Assembly: GCA_003136335.1 (NCBI GenBank)
Contig: PLEA01000314.1
Coordinates: 1-13,897 of the forward strand
Reading direction: 5' to 3'
Source of the DNA: Acidobacteriaceae bacterium
Lineage (GTDB): Bacteria; Acidobacteriota; Terriglobia; Terriglobales; SbA1
DNA length: 13,897 nt
The notes under the pieces are model-generated. The model was not told where the DNA came from. It saw only the letters and a program-made list of their open reading frames with translations, and made no database searches. The translations under genes were made by a program, and so were the position numbers. Numbering within the stretch: position 1 is the first letter of the stretch; each line of letters starts with the position of its first letter. This document shows, piece by piece, positions 1-7,595 of this stretch.

Positions 1-6
1 TGGCAT

Positions 7-22
7 CCTGATTCCAATCAGG
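7..22 (-). terminator. Palindrome over the uup stop codon, possible terminator
   Basis: CCTGATT and AATCAGG are perfect inverted 7-mers separated by two bases, and the TGA stop of the ABC-F gene lies inside the right arm. As RNA this could form a six-pair stem with a four-base loop. No T tract can be seen because the window ends six bases further on, so a terminator role is only a possibility. Confidence 0.25.
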
Positions 23-1823
23 CTTGCTTCTTCTCCAACTCCGCCCAGCGGGCGTAAAGTTCGTCTACTTCGTTCTGGGCTTCTTCCAGTTCCGCGTGAG
101 CGCTTACAAGACGCTCGCTGTCGCTGGCAATCGCCAGGTCTTCGGCCTGTGTCCGCTTTGCCTCCAGTCTCTGTTCGGCGGCGGCGACACGATGCTCAAT
201 GCTGGCATATTCGCGAGCTTCCAAATATGAGAGCTTTCTTTTCGATGGCGCCGTTGATTCCGCAGCCGCGGCGCGAGGGGTGACCCGCGTACTGTTTTGC
301 GCTGCTTGCTGGCGTTCTGCTTGCCAAGTCTCCCATTGCGAGTAGTCCGCAAAACGTTCGGCACTCCCTTGACCATCCAGGCCGAGGACGATGGTCGAGA
401 CTCGATCGAGCATATAGCGATCGTGCGTAACCAGCACCAGCGAGCCGCGAAACTCAAGCAGGCTTTCCTCCAGGATTTCGAGGGTCGGGATGTCGAGGTC
501 ATTGGTGGGCTCATCCAGCAAAAGAACGTCAGCGGGCTGCAACATGAGTTGAGCGATCAATACCCGGGCCCGTTCGCCGCCCGACAATCGCTCGACCGGC
601 TGGTTGAGCTGATCGCTCTTGAAGAGAAATTTTGCCGCCCACGATGCCACGTGCGTGACGCGGTCTTGATAAATGACCGAATCACCCTCCGGAGCCAGCG
701 CCCGGCGCAGAGTCACATTCGGGTCAAGCTCGCGGCGCTGGTCGAAGTACACGATGCGCAACTTTTCCGCTCGACGAACCTCTCCGGCAGTCGCGGCAAC
801 TTCTCCGCGCAACAGGCGCAACAAGGTCGTCTTGCCGCTTCCGTTCGGACCCACCAAGCCGACTCTTAGCCCGGCGGTGATGATGAAGTGCAATCCCTGA
901 AACAGCCGGCGGCCTCCGATTTCATAGGCGACATTCTGCAATTCGATCAGGCGCTTGGTCTTGCGATCAGTCGCCGAAAAATCGATTTGTGCGGTGCCGC
1001 TGCGGCTTCGCGTGTTCAGGTCCGCCAGTTCCTCCATTAACTCTCCGGCTTTGTCGATGCGCGCCTTGGATTTTCTGGTGCGCGCCTTCGCCCCGCGGCG
1101 CAGCCATTCGATCTCTGAATGAACCAGATTTTCCAGCGCTTCCTGCCGCTTCGATTGCGCGTGCAGGAATTCCTCTTTCTTCTCCAGAAAGGTGCTGTAT
1201 CGTTCTTTTACCCGCAGCAATCCGTCCGGATAAACACGACTGAGTTCCGCCATCTCGGTGGCCACATTCTCCAGAAAATAGCGATCGTGACTAATCACCA
1301 CGCAGGCGAAGCCGGCTTGTTCCAGCACCTCTTCGAGCCACTCAATGCCATCCAAGTCGAGGTGATTTGTGGGCTCGTCGAGCAGCAGGATATCGGGAGC
1401 CTGCACCAGCGCCTGCACGATTGCGAGACGTTTCTGCCAGCCTCCGGACAAAGCGGTGGCTAGCGCCTCCAAATCCACAAAGCCCGCACGCCCCAGCGTT
1501 TCCGCAAAACGCGTTCCCCGCTCCGACTCGGGCACGGCGGAGCCTTTCAACGCAGCATCGACTACGGACCGTACCGTATCCCCGGGACGGAATTCGGATT
1601 CCTGCTCTACGTAACTCAGGCGGATTCGTTTGCGGACGGCGATTTCTCCGTCATCGGTATGTTCGGTTCCCGCGAGAATTCGCAGAAGGGTGGACTTGCC
1701 CGAGCCGTTGGGACCGATGAGCCCGATGCGATCTCTCTCGGAAACGGTGAAGGAGACGTTCTGAAACAGTGGATCGGCTCCAAAAGCTTTCGAAATGCTA
1801 CGAACATTAATCAGCGGCGGCAA
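18..1823 (-). CDS. uup: ABC-F family ATPase, Uup type
   Basis: This is a soluble protein of about 601 residues with two ABC ATPase domains and no membrane segments, so it is an ABC-F protein and not a transporter. Domain 1 has Walker A GPNGSGKST (about residues 37-45), signature LSGGW (about 125-129), Walker B DILLLDEPTNHLD and H-loop SHDRY. An Arg/Lys-rich inter-domain linker with EIEWLRRGAKARTRKSKARI follows. Domain 2 has GPNGSGKTT, LSGGERARV, DVLLLDEPTNDLD and THDRY. The last 90 residues are charged and heptad-like, as in the C-terminal coiled coil of Uup. Uup relatives act on ribosomes and structured nucleic acids in the cytoplasm. I chose the TTG at 1821-1823 because AGGAG (1835-1839) lies 11 nt upstream and the protein then begins directly with the family-typical LINVRSISKAFG. 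The frame stays open to an ATG at 1940, but that adds 39 residues of non-family sequence with no ribosome binding site. Confidence 0.9.
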   Translation of the reverse strand: MPPLINVRSISKAFGADPLFQNVSFTVSERDRIGLIGPNGSGKSTLLRILAGTEHTDDGEIAVRKRIRLSYVEQESEFRPGDTVRSVVDAALKGSAVPESERGTRFAETLGRAGFVDLEALATALSGGWQKRLAIVQALVQAPDILLLDEPTNHLDLDGIEWLEEVLEQAGFACVVISHDRYFLENVATEMAELSRVYPDGLLRVKERYSTFLEKKEEFLHAQSKRQEALENLVHSEIEWLRRGAKARTRKSKARIDKAGELMEELADLNTRSRSGTAQIDFSATDRKTKRLIELQNVAYEIGGRRLFQGLHFIITAGLRVGLVGPNGSGKTTLLRLLRGEVAATAGEVRRAEKLRIVYFDQRRELDPNVTLRRALAPEGDSVIYQDRVTHVASWAAKFLFKSDQLNQPVERLSGGERARVLIAQLMLQPADVLLLDEPTNDLDIPTLEILEESLLEFRGSLVLVTHDRYMLDRVSTIVLGLDGQGSAERFADYSQWETWQAERQQAAQNSTRVTPRAAAAESTAPSKRKLSYLEAREYASIEHRVAAAEQRLEAKRTQAEDLAIASDSERLVSAHAELEEAQNEVDELYARWAELEKKQA

Positions 1824-1903
1824 TGATGTGGTGACTCCTGAGTATCTATATCTTGAGACTATCAGGAAGCGCGACGCGGTCTCGAGCATAGGGTTCGACT
1901 GGA

Positions 1904-1918
1904 TACCCGCTGCGGGTA
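1904..1918 (-). promoter_or_regulatory. Perfect palindrome in the uup leader
   Basis: TACCCGC and GCGGGTA are perfect inverted 7-mers around one T. If uup starts at the TTG at 1823, the palindrome lies about 80-95 nt upstream in the untranslated leader. There it could be an operator or part of an RNA hairpin. ABC-F genes are often controlled by leader attenuation, but no leader peptide could be assigned here. If translation began at the ATG at 1940, this would merely be coding sequence. Confidence 0.25.
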
Positions 1919-1946
1919 CGGGGCCGCTCAGCTTGGCCATCGCGGG

Positions 1947-1972
1947 ACGGCCGAGGCGGCTGTTCGCTACGT
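1947..1972. repeat. REP-like hairpin and first copy of an 18-nt repeat
   Basis: ACGGCC (1947-1952) can pair with GGCTGT (1958-1963) across GAGGC, with one G-T wobble. Bases 1955-1972 read GGCGGCTGTTCGCTACGT. The same sequence, lacking one T, occurs at 12411-12427 next to another REP-like hairpin. Two near-identical intergenic copies in 14 kb indicate a dispersed repeat family. Confidence 0.45.
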
Positions 1973-2040
1973 AGGTTGCGGCACTGCACGCGTGATTGGG
2001 AGTGAAACGCGCGCTAAGATGCGAGAGGGAAAGCGGTGAT

Positions 2041-2436
2041 CTACCAAGCGGGTTTACCGTCTTTGAAGCGCAGAGTCAGCGTGTCGCCACCTTTGACCAC
2101 TTCGCGCGCCAGAGTCAGGTCCGCGCCGTCCTGCTTGACCTTGGAGCCGGTCACCTCGATCTCGTCGTTCGCTTTGAATTCCACGCCCATTTCGTCGAGA
2201 AATTTCTTGGGACAAAGAAAAATCTCCATGGCATCCGGGCCGCTCTTCATCACTAGGTAAGCGACGGGCTTCCCGCCCGTGGGAGGAACCATCTTCAACT
2301 CCTCTACCGTTCCCTTGAACTTAGCTTCCGTGGCCATATCGTATTTGGGCGACGCCTGGGCAAACGCGGAAGTGGCCAGGAAAGTGATTATCGCAAGTTT
2401 CAGGAGTCGGTTGTAAAGCGGGGCGGAGGAAGTCAT
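2041..2436 (-). CDS. Small exported protein of unknown function, possible OB-like fold
   Basis: The product has 131 residues. The N-terminus has a basic start, a hydrophobic stretch (about residues 10-25, LLKLAIITFLATSAFA) and an Ala-x-Ala-type cleavage site near residue 26-28, so it is probably a Sec-exported periplasmic protein. The mature part is short, rich in beta-prone segments and highly charged. It includes a single Cys (IFLCPKKFL) and ends in a TLRFKDGKPAW motif. The pattern of a domain stating EIEVTGSKVKQDGADLTLAREV looks like a small beta-barrel, but I cannot name a family. An excellent ribosome binding site (GGAGG, 7 nt before the ATG) supports the start. It is transcribed towards uup with a gap of about 200 nt and is probably a single gene. 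Confidence 0.75.
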   Translation of the reverse strand: MTSSAPLYNRLLKLAIITFLATSAFAQASPKYDMATEAKFKGTVEELKMVPPTGGKPVAYLVMKSGPDAMEIFLCPKKFLDEMGVEFKANDEIEVTGSKVKQDGADLTLAREVVKGGDTLTLRFKDGKPAW

Positions 2437-2589
2437 CGCGGGCCCTCCATACTCGCGAATAGTAGGCTTCTAGCGTACGAAATGCAATGGGCTTGTGAAG
2501 CTGGACGCGAGCCAGACCAGGCTCAACCATTTGGAATCGGTAGAGAAATCTGCTCTTATACTCCAGTATTTGATGAAGTTCACATCGTA

Positions 2590-2845
2590 ATGACGTTAAC
2601 CCGGTTCATAAGCACGACGCTTCGATGCACGCTGTTGAGGATAGCTTTTTCTCTGCGCGACAACGTTCCCGCCAGTGATCAACGCCGAAACCGGAAGGGG
2701 CGCCCGGCTACGCTACTCCGCGTTGAATCCGCAAGCGGCCAAGAGCTACGAGACCTTGCCGGGCAAGGTCGTGTTGCTCAGCGATCGATTGGTGCTCAAT
2801 ACCGCGCAGCAGGAATTAGTTCAGGGCGTTTCGCAAATGTTCTAG
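2590..2845 (+). pseudogene. Frameshifted gene for a small exported protein
   Basis: Reading from ATG 2590 gives MTLTRFISTTLRCTLLRIAF, a good signal-peptide start with a basic N-region and hydrophobic core. The next frame (+1) then reads CATTFPPVINAETG, RLRYSALNPQAAKSYETLPG and KVVLLSDRLVLNTAQQELV before a TAG at 2843-2845. About three quarters of the codons in this second part end in G or C, like real genes here, and the sequence looks protein-like. Removing one T from the run of five (2646-2650) joins both parts into an 84-residue secreted protein. I do not recognise the family. It may be a decayed gene, a sequencing or assembly indel, or a programmed frameshift. It lies 83 nt upstream of the xylulokinase on the same strand. 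No strong ribosome binding site precedes the ATG. Confidence 0.5.
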
Positions 2846-2917
2846 ATCAACCGCGGGAAACAACGCGCGACCTGGCGGGAGATCTCGCTTAGTACAGGGG
2901 CGCTGGGATTGTAGGTC

Positions 2918-2925
2918 GAGGAGGG
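2918..2925 (+). promoter_or_regulatory. Strong Shine-Dalgarno that locates the xylulokinase start
   Basis: GAGGAGGG is the best ribosome binding site in the region. It lies just before the codons for IAYLGIDVGT, and taking GAGG at 2918-2921 as the pairing core gives 7 nt of spacing to the ATC at 2929. There is no ATG, GTG or TTG in frame between the preceding stop (2890-2892) and GTG 2977. The GTG at 2977 is more than 50 nt from this site. Confidence 0.5.
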
Positions 2926-2928
2926 ATC

Positions 2929-4434
2929 ATCGCTTATCTGGGTATCGACGTAGGCACAGGCGGCACGCGCGCGCTCGTGATTGACGGAACGGGCAAGGTC
3001 ATCGCCTCCGGATCGGAAGAGCACGAGCCATTCGCCAGCCCATGCCCTGGCTGGGCAGAGCAAGATCCGCGCGACTGGTGGCGGGCCTGCGGATCGGCGG
3101 TCAGAAAGGCGCTTCATTCCTCAAAACTGCGCGCCGACGAGATTGCCTGCGTCGGCTTCTCGGGCCAAATGCACGGCGCAGTCTTGCTCGACTCCCTCGA
3201 CGAGGTCGTGCGCAGCGCAATCATCTGGTGCGACCAGCGCAGCAAGGCGCAGAGTAACGAGCTTGAGGAGTTGTTCGGCCGCGACACTTTGATCCGCCTG
3301 ACCTGCAATCCTCCGCTCACGAATTTCACTCTCACGAAACTGCTCTGGGTGCGCGAGACCGAACCCAGGAACTGGGCGCGGATTGCGCATGTGATGCTGC
3401 CCAAAGATTACGTGCGATTCCACCTCACCGGAGAACGGGCCATCGACGTAGCCGATGCGTCGGGCACACTTCTGCTGGACGTGATCAATCGGCGATGGTC
3501 AAAAGAAGTTTTGAGCAGGGCTGGCATTGATCCCCAATTGCTCCCGGCTCTCTACGAATCGCCGCAAGTTTGCGGAAAAGTCTCCGCAGCAGGCGCTGAA
3601 GCCACCGGTCTGCGAATGGGAACGCCAGTGGTCGCGGGAGCGGGAGATCAGGCGGCTGGCGCAGTCGGCATGGGCATCGCGCGCGCCGGCGCGGTCAGCG
3701 CCACCATTGGAACTTCCGGCGTCGTCTTCGCTGCGACCGATCGTCCCGCGCTCGATCCTCAGGGACGGCTGCACACCTTTTGCCACGCCATCCCGGGACG
3801 CTGGCACGTGATGGGCGTTACGCAGGCCGCAGGATTATCTCTGCGCTGGCTGAGAGATCGCTTCGGCGTCGCGACCGGTGTGCAGGCTAACGCCGGACGC
3901 GATCCGTACGACGTTCTCGCGGACGAGGCCAGTTCGGCGCCTGCCGGTTCTGAAGGCGCTTTCTGGCTGCCCTATCTCATGGGCGAGCGCACGCCACATC
4001 TCGACCCCAACGCTCGTGCGGCGCTGGTGGGACTGACCGCTTCCCACACGCGCGCGCACCTGATTCGCGCCGTCATGGAAGGCGTGGCGTACAGCCTCAA
4101 AGATACGTTCACGATTTTCGAAGAGATGAGGATTCCGATAACGTCAATCCGGCTGGGCGGCGGCGGTGCCAGATCACCGCTGTGGCGACAGATTCAAGCC
4201 GATGTCTACGGGCGCGAAGTAGAAATTGTTGCGGCCGAAGAAGGAGCCGCTTACGGAGCAGCAATCCTCGGAGGCGTCGGCGCGGGCGCCTGGAATTCCG
4301 TCGATGAAGCCTGCGACAGCGTGGTTCGCGTGACGTCGCGAATTGCCCCGGATGAAGCAGTTTCGAAAACCATGCAGCGTTCCTATCGCACCTACCGCAA
4401 GATCTATCCAGCGCTGCATCAGGCGTTCAGCTAG
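2929..4434 (+). CDS. xylB: Xylulokinase (FGGY family), apparently non-standard start
   Basis: This cytoplasmic kinase phosphorylates D-xylulose with ATP to xylulose 5-phosphate. From ATC 2929 it would have 501 residues, the usual length of the family. Family marks are the phosphate-binding GIDVGTGGTRAL (about residues 5-16, with the conserved Asp7), GQMHGAVLLD (about 79-88), IIWCDQRS, the xylulokinase-like NPPLTNFTLTKLLWVRE, GAGDQAAGAVG with the probable catalytic base Asp240, LPYLMGERTPHLD and the C-terminal GGGARSPLWRQIQADVYG. The first standard start codon in frame is GTG 2977. Starting there would delete the GIDVGT loop that every working FGGY kinase needs. I therefore place the start at the ATC behind the GAGGAGG, where the family would have ATG. 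ATC is a very rare start codon, so a mutated start or a base error is also possible. It converges with the GH3 glycosidase, which fits xylose use. Confidence 0.88.
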   Translation: MAYLGIDVGTGGTRALVIDGTGKVIASGSEEHEPFASPCPGWAEQDPRDWWRACGSAVRKALHSSKLRADEIACVGFSGQMHGAVLLDSLDEVVRSAIIWCDQRSKAQSNELEELFGRDTLIRLTCNPPLTNFTLTKLLWVRETEPRNWARIAHVMLPKDYVRFHLTGERAIDVADASGTLLLDVINRRWSKEVLSRAGIDPQLLPALYESPQVCGKVSAAGAEATGLRMGTPVVAGAGDQAAGAVGMGIARAGAVSATIGTSGVVFAATDRPALDPQGRLHTFCHAIPGRWHVMGVTQAAGLSLRWLRDRFGVATGVQANAGRDPYDVLADEASSAPAGSEGAFWLPYLMGERTPHLDPNARAALVGLTASHTRAHLIRAVMEGVAYSLKDTFTIFEEMRIPITSIRLGGGGARSPLWRQIQADVYGREVEIVAAEEGAAYGAAILGGVGAGAWNSVDEACDSVVRVTSRIAPDEAVSKTMQRSYRTYRKIYPALHQAFS

Positions 4435-4480
4435 CAAAACTGTCAGGCGTTCGATTCGAAAAACTGTCCTCCCGACCGGA

Positions 4481-4509
4481 GCTTGTCCTTCCGGAAGGGA
4501 AGGGCAAGC
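4481..4509. terminator. Strong hairpin between convergent genes
   Basis: GCTTGTCCTTCC (4481-4492) pairs with GGAAGGGCAAGC (4498-4509) across GGAAG: twelve pairs, one of them G-T. It sits 46 nt after the xylulokinase stop and 170 nt after the GH3 stop in the convergent gap 4435-4679. No T tract follows on either strand, so it may block transcripts or protect 3' ends, or it may be a dispersed repeat. A second inverted pair, GGAGTGG (4510-4516) and CCACTCC (4541-4547), follows at once. No gene was seen in this gap. Confidence 0.4.
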
Positions 4510-4679
4510 GGAGTGGAGGAATCCGCTGTTTTCGCGTAAGCCACTCCAGTCGCTCCGTCTTACCGAGCAGGCTCTTTCACGATTATGACGCGATCGCGAG
4601 CCACATCCCGCATCGCTGAACGACCCCCTCCGGCGTCTCGCAACTGTCCGGCTTGAAGTCGACCGTGCCTGCGGTAATT

Positions 4680-7337
4680 TTACTCCGGCAATTTTTGCTC
4701 TCCGCGAATGGAAAGTCGAGCATTCGCTTGCGCCGCAGCTGTTCCCGGCTGTCCCCCACCGGTGCTAATTACATAGTCTCCCGCCGCGACCATCCGATCC
4801 CCAACTTCGTTGACGTAGCTCAAGTCGCGCGGCTGCAGCGCAAGCTTCACATGCCGCACTTCGCCCGCCTCCACGTGAACGCGGGTAAAGCCGCGCAGCG
4901 CACGCAGAGGCGCGCCCGGCAGCTTGGGGAAATTCACATAAAGTTCCACGACCTCGTCTCCCGCTCTCCCACTAGCATTCTTCACATCCACATCGACCGC
5001 CAGAGGATTGCCGGCGTCCAGTTCCGGGCTCGACAACATCAGATTGCTGTATTCGAATTTCGAATAAGTCAGCCCGTAGCCGAAAGGATATAGAGGCTGT
5101 CCCTCAAAGTAGCGATAAGTGCGGTTCTTCATCGCGTAGTCTTCAAATGGCGGCAACTGCTCCGCACTTTTATAGAAGGTCACGGGCAACCGTCCGCCGG
5201 GATTGTTGGCACCCGCCAGAGTCTGCGCGATTGCGGTTCCACCTTCTTCCCCCGAGTACCAGGCGTCGAGGATCGCATTGGCATGGTCGTTGGCCCAATT
5301 CACGGCCAGAGCGCTGCCGTTCATCAGAACCACGACCAGCGGTTTACCCGCCCCTTTCAAAGCTCCAAGCAGCGCCTCCTCTTCGGCTGGCAGGTTGAGG
5401 CTGGTGCGATCGCCACCCCTGAATCCCGGTACGTCGACCTTCATTTCTTCTCCCTCGAGCCTCGAGGTGATGCCGACCACCGCGACGACCACGTCGGCCT
5501 GACGCGCCGCGGAAGCAGCTTCGAAACTCGGATCGGCGCTGACCGGCAGCCACACCATCTTGGTGCCAAACCCGCCGCGCAGATATTCGATCTTCACCGC
5601 GTAGCGATGTCCCTTCTCCAACCGAACGGTAACTCCCTGCGAGTTGGGATCGTGCAAGACCGCATCGTCCACGATTAATTTGCCATCCAGCCACATGCGG
5701 TTCATCGAACCAACGAGGCCAACCTGATAACTGCCGGATTCAGCCGGCGTCAGAAAGCCCGTCCATCGCGCAGAAAAATCCTTCATGCCCGGCGGCGGGG
5801 TGATGGCGCGCGAACCCGGATGGAAGAGTTGGAGATCGACCACCGCGTCTGTACGCACGACTTGCGGCGTGCCAGTGAAGTCACTGCCCGAAAAATATTT
5901 GCCCTTCAACCCGGGCTTCCCATCGTCGGTCGACAGGGCGGAAGTTGGAATCACGACTTCCGGGCGCAGGAAGTTAGTTCCGGCAACATACGTCACCTGG
6001 GCCGCGGGAAACTGTTCCCGAATTCCTTCCAACGCTGTGACCGCATGCGAAGCCGTGCCAGCGTAATTGCCATGCAGCACCTCGGCAGACTCGGCCAGCG
6101 GGCCGACGACTAAAATCCTCTTCACGTTGGCCGCGAAAGGAAGCACTCCATCGTTTTTGAGCAGCACCATCGATTCGCGCGCCGTCTTCACTGCGAGCTC
6201 CCGATGCGCGGCGCTGTCAATCTCGGATTCCGGCGTCTGCGCGTACGGAACTTTCTCCGGAGGATCAAACATTCCCAGCCGCATCCGCGCCGTGAATAGC
6301 CGTCTCAGTGAGGTATCAATATCGGCTTCCGTAAGCAGTCCCTGCTTCACCGCATCCAGATATGGCTGATAATCGTGGCTGTCTTTAGCCACGGTGAAGA
6401 AATCCGCGCACTCGTTATCCATGCCCGTCTTCAGCGAAGCCGCAGTGGCTTCGGCCTGACTCTTCTTAAAGTGGTGCCCCTGATAAACGTCGACGACCGC
6501 GTCGCAGTCCGATACGACATAGCCATTAAACTTCCAGGCGCCGCGCAACTGATCTTGCAACAGGAATGTATTCGCACACGCGGGCTCGCCATTGACGCGG
6601 TTATAAGCGCACATCACCGATTCCGCTTTGCCCTCTGTAACGGCAGCGCGGAACGCAGGCAGGTACGTGTCCTCCATATCGTGCTTCGATACGTGGATAT
6701 CGATGGTATGCCGCGCCGGCTCCGGCCCGCTGTGCACTGCAAAATGTTTCGGCGTCGAGATCACCCGGAAGTACTTCGGATCGTCTCCCTGTAGTCCGGT
6801 TACGAATGCCACACCCATGCGTCCGGTTAGAAATGGATCTTCCCCGTAGGTCTCCTGCCCGCGCCCCCAGCGCGGATCGCGGAAGATGTTGATATTCGGC
6901 GACCAGAAGTCCAGCCCCTCCATAATGTCCCGCCGTCCTGCTTTCACGGCCTGGTTATGTTTCGCCCGAGCTTCCGTACCGATGACGATCGCCATCTCGT
7001 GGATCAGCGGGTCGTCAAACGTGGCCGCCAGTCCAATCGGCTCAGGAAAAACCGTCGCCGTTCCCGCGTTCGCAACTCCATGCAAGGCTTCGCTCCACCA
7101 GTCGTAGGCCGGAACTTCAAGTCTCGGAATAGCGCGCGCCTGATTCACTAATTGCGAAGCTTTCTCCTCGAGCGTCATCTGCCTTATCAGATCATCGACG
7201 CGCACATCAATGGGCTGGGAAGAATCTAGATAGATGGCGCTACTCGTGGTCTGAGGCGTTGACTGGCCAAGCGATTGGACAAGAATTAGAGCAGGAAAGA
7301 AAGCTAACTGCAGGACGATTCGCGTACGCTTTTCCAT
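4680..7337 (-). CDS. Exported GH3 beta-xylosidase/beta-glucosidase with PA14 insert
   Basis: This 885-residue enzyme is predicted to be exported. The N-terminus is a basic start followed by the hydrophobic LQLAFFPALILVQSLG (residues 9-24). The GH3 N-domain follows, with YDWWSEALHGVANAG (about 78-92), FWSPNINIFRDPRWGRGQE (about 144-162), PKHFAVHSG (about 196-204) and VVSDCDAV, whose Asp277 is the probable nucleophile. The GH3 C-domain holds a PA14 module (about 472-598), a likely sugar-binding domain inserted as in some GH3 enzymes. The C-domain resumes with GEEMKVDVPGFRGGDRTSL, likely carrying the acid/base Glu, and a fibronectin III-like domain (about 775-850) closes the protein. DWWSEALHGV is typical of the plant/bacterial beta-xylosidase branch, and the convergent xylulokinase favours xylosides, but substrate cannot be fixed by reading. 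GGAGGAG lies about 8-10 nt before the ATG and supports the start. Confidence 0.93.
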   Translation of the reverse strand: MEKRTRIVLQLAFFPALILVQSLGQSTPQTTSSAIYLDSSQPIDVRVDDLIRQMTLEEKASQLVNQARAIPRLEVPAYDWWSEALHGVANAGTATVFPEPIGLAATFDDPLIHEMAIVIGTEARAKHNQAVKAGRRDIMEGLDFWSPNINIFRDPRWGRGQETYGEDPFLTGRMGVAFVTGLQGDDPKYFRVISTPKHFAVHSGPEPARHTIDIHVSKHDMEDTYLPAFRAAVTEGKAESVMCAYNRVNGEPACANTFLLQDQLRGAWKFNGYVVSDCDAVVDVYQGHHFKKSQAEATAASLKTGMDNECADFFTVAKDSHDYQPYLDAVKQGLLTEADIDTSLRRLFTARMRLGMFDPPEKVPYAQTPESEIDSAAHRELAVKTARESMVLLKNDGVLPFAANVKRILVVGPLAESAEVLHGNYAGTASHAVTALEGIREQFPAAQVTYVAGTNFLRPEVVIPTSALSTDDGKPGLKGKYFSGSDFTGTPQVVRTDAVVDLQLFHPGSRAITPPPGMKDFSARWTGFLTPAESGSYQVGLVGSMNRMWLDGKLIVDDAVLHDPNSQGVTVRLEKGHRYAVKIEYLRGGFGTKMVWLPVSADPSFEAASAARQADVVVAVVGITSRLEGEEMKVDVPGFRGGDRTSLNLPAEEEALLGALKGAGKPLVVVLMNGSALAVNWANDHANAILDAWYSGEEGGTAIAQTLAGANNPGGRLPVTFYKSAEQLPPFEDYAMKNRTYRYFEGQPLYPFGYGLTYSKFEYSNLMLSSPELDAGNPLAVDVDVKNASGRAGDEVVELYVNFPKLPGAPLRALRGFTRVHVEAGEVRHVKLALQPRDLSYVNEVGDRMVAAGDYVISTGGGQPGTAAAQANARLSIRGEQKLPE

Positions 7338-7415
7338 GCGAGATTCTCCTCCGCAACCAGCGAGGACCCCCTGCTGGGCGAGAGCGGCTGATTAGCTGTT
7401 GCTGCGTTAACGATT

Positions 7416-7430
7416 GCGATCGATCGTCGC
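7416..7430 (-). promoter_or_regulatory. Candidate operator upstream of the GH3 gene
   Basis: GCGATCGATCGTCGC contains the perfect 10-base palindrome CGATCGATCG and outer GCGA/TCGC half-sites, centred about 85 nt upstream of the GH3 start. LacI-type sugar repressors use CG-centred palindromes of this size, so a repressor site for the glycosidase is possible. No regulator gene is nearby and chance cannot be excluded. The rest of 7338-7595 holds nothing I can identify. Confidence 0.2.
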
Positions 7431-7595
7431 TTGTAGCACAACGCAATCCGTACGGTCAAGAATACTCGACCACGATGTCGTTAGCACAAGACTATGTCCG
7501 GTCGAGATTGCAGGGTGATGAGTCCGCTTTTCGAACGGTGAGGGGTACGAAAAGCTCGACCGCCAATGATCGACATTTTGGTCGGAGTACGATGA

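Noticed and set aside
1824..1940. N-terminal 39-residue extension of the ABC-F protein
   Set aside because: The frame is open, but there is no ribosome binding site before ATG 1940 or the ATG at 1889 and the extension does not resemble the family N-terminus. A TTG with AGGAG gives the expected start.
2531..2562. Promoter TTGGAA with TATACT before the frameshifted gene
   Set aside because: The -10-like TATACT is good, but the spacer to TTGGAA is 20 nt and no better -35 stands at the proper distance.
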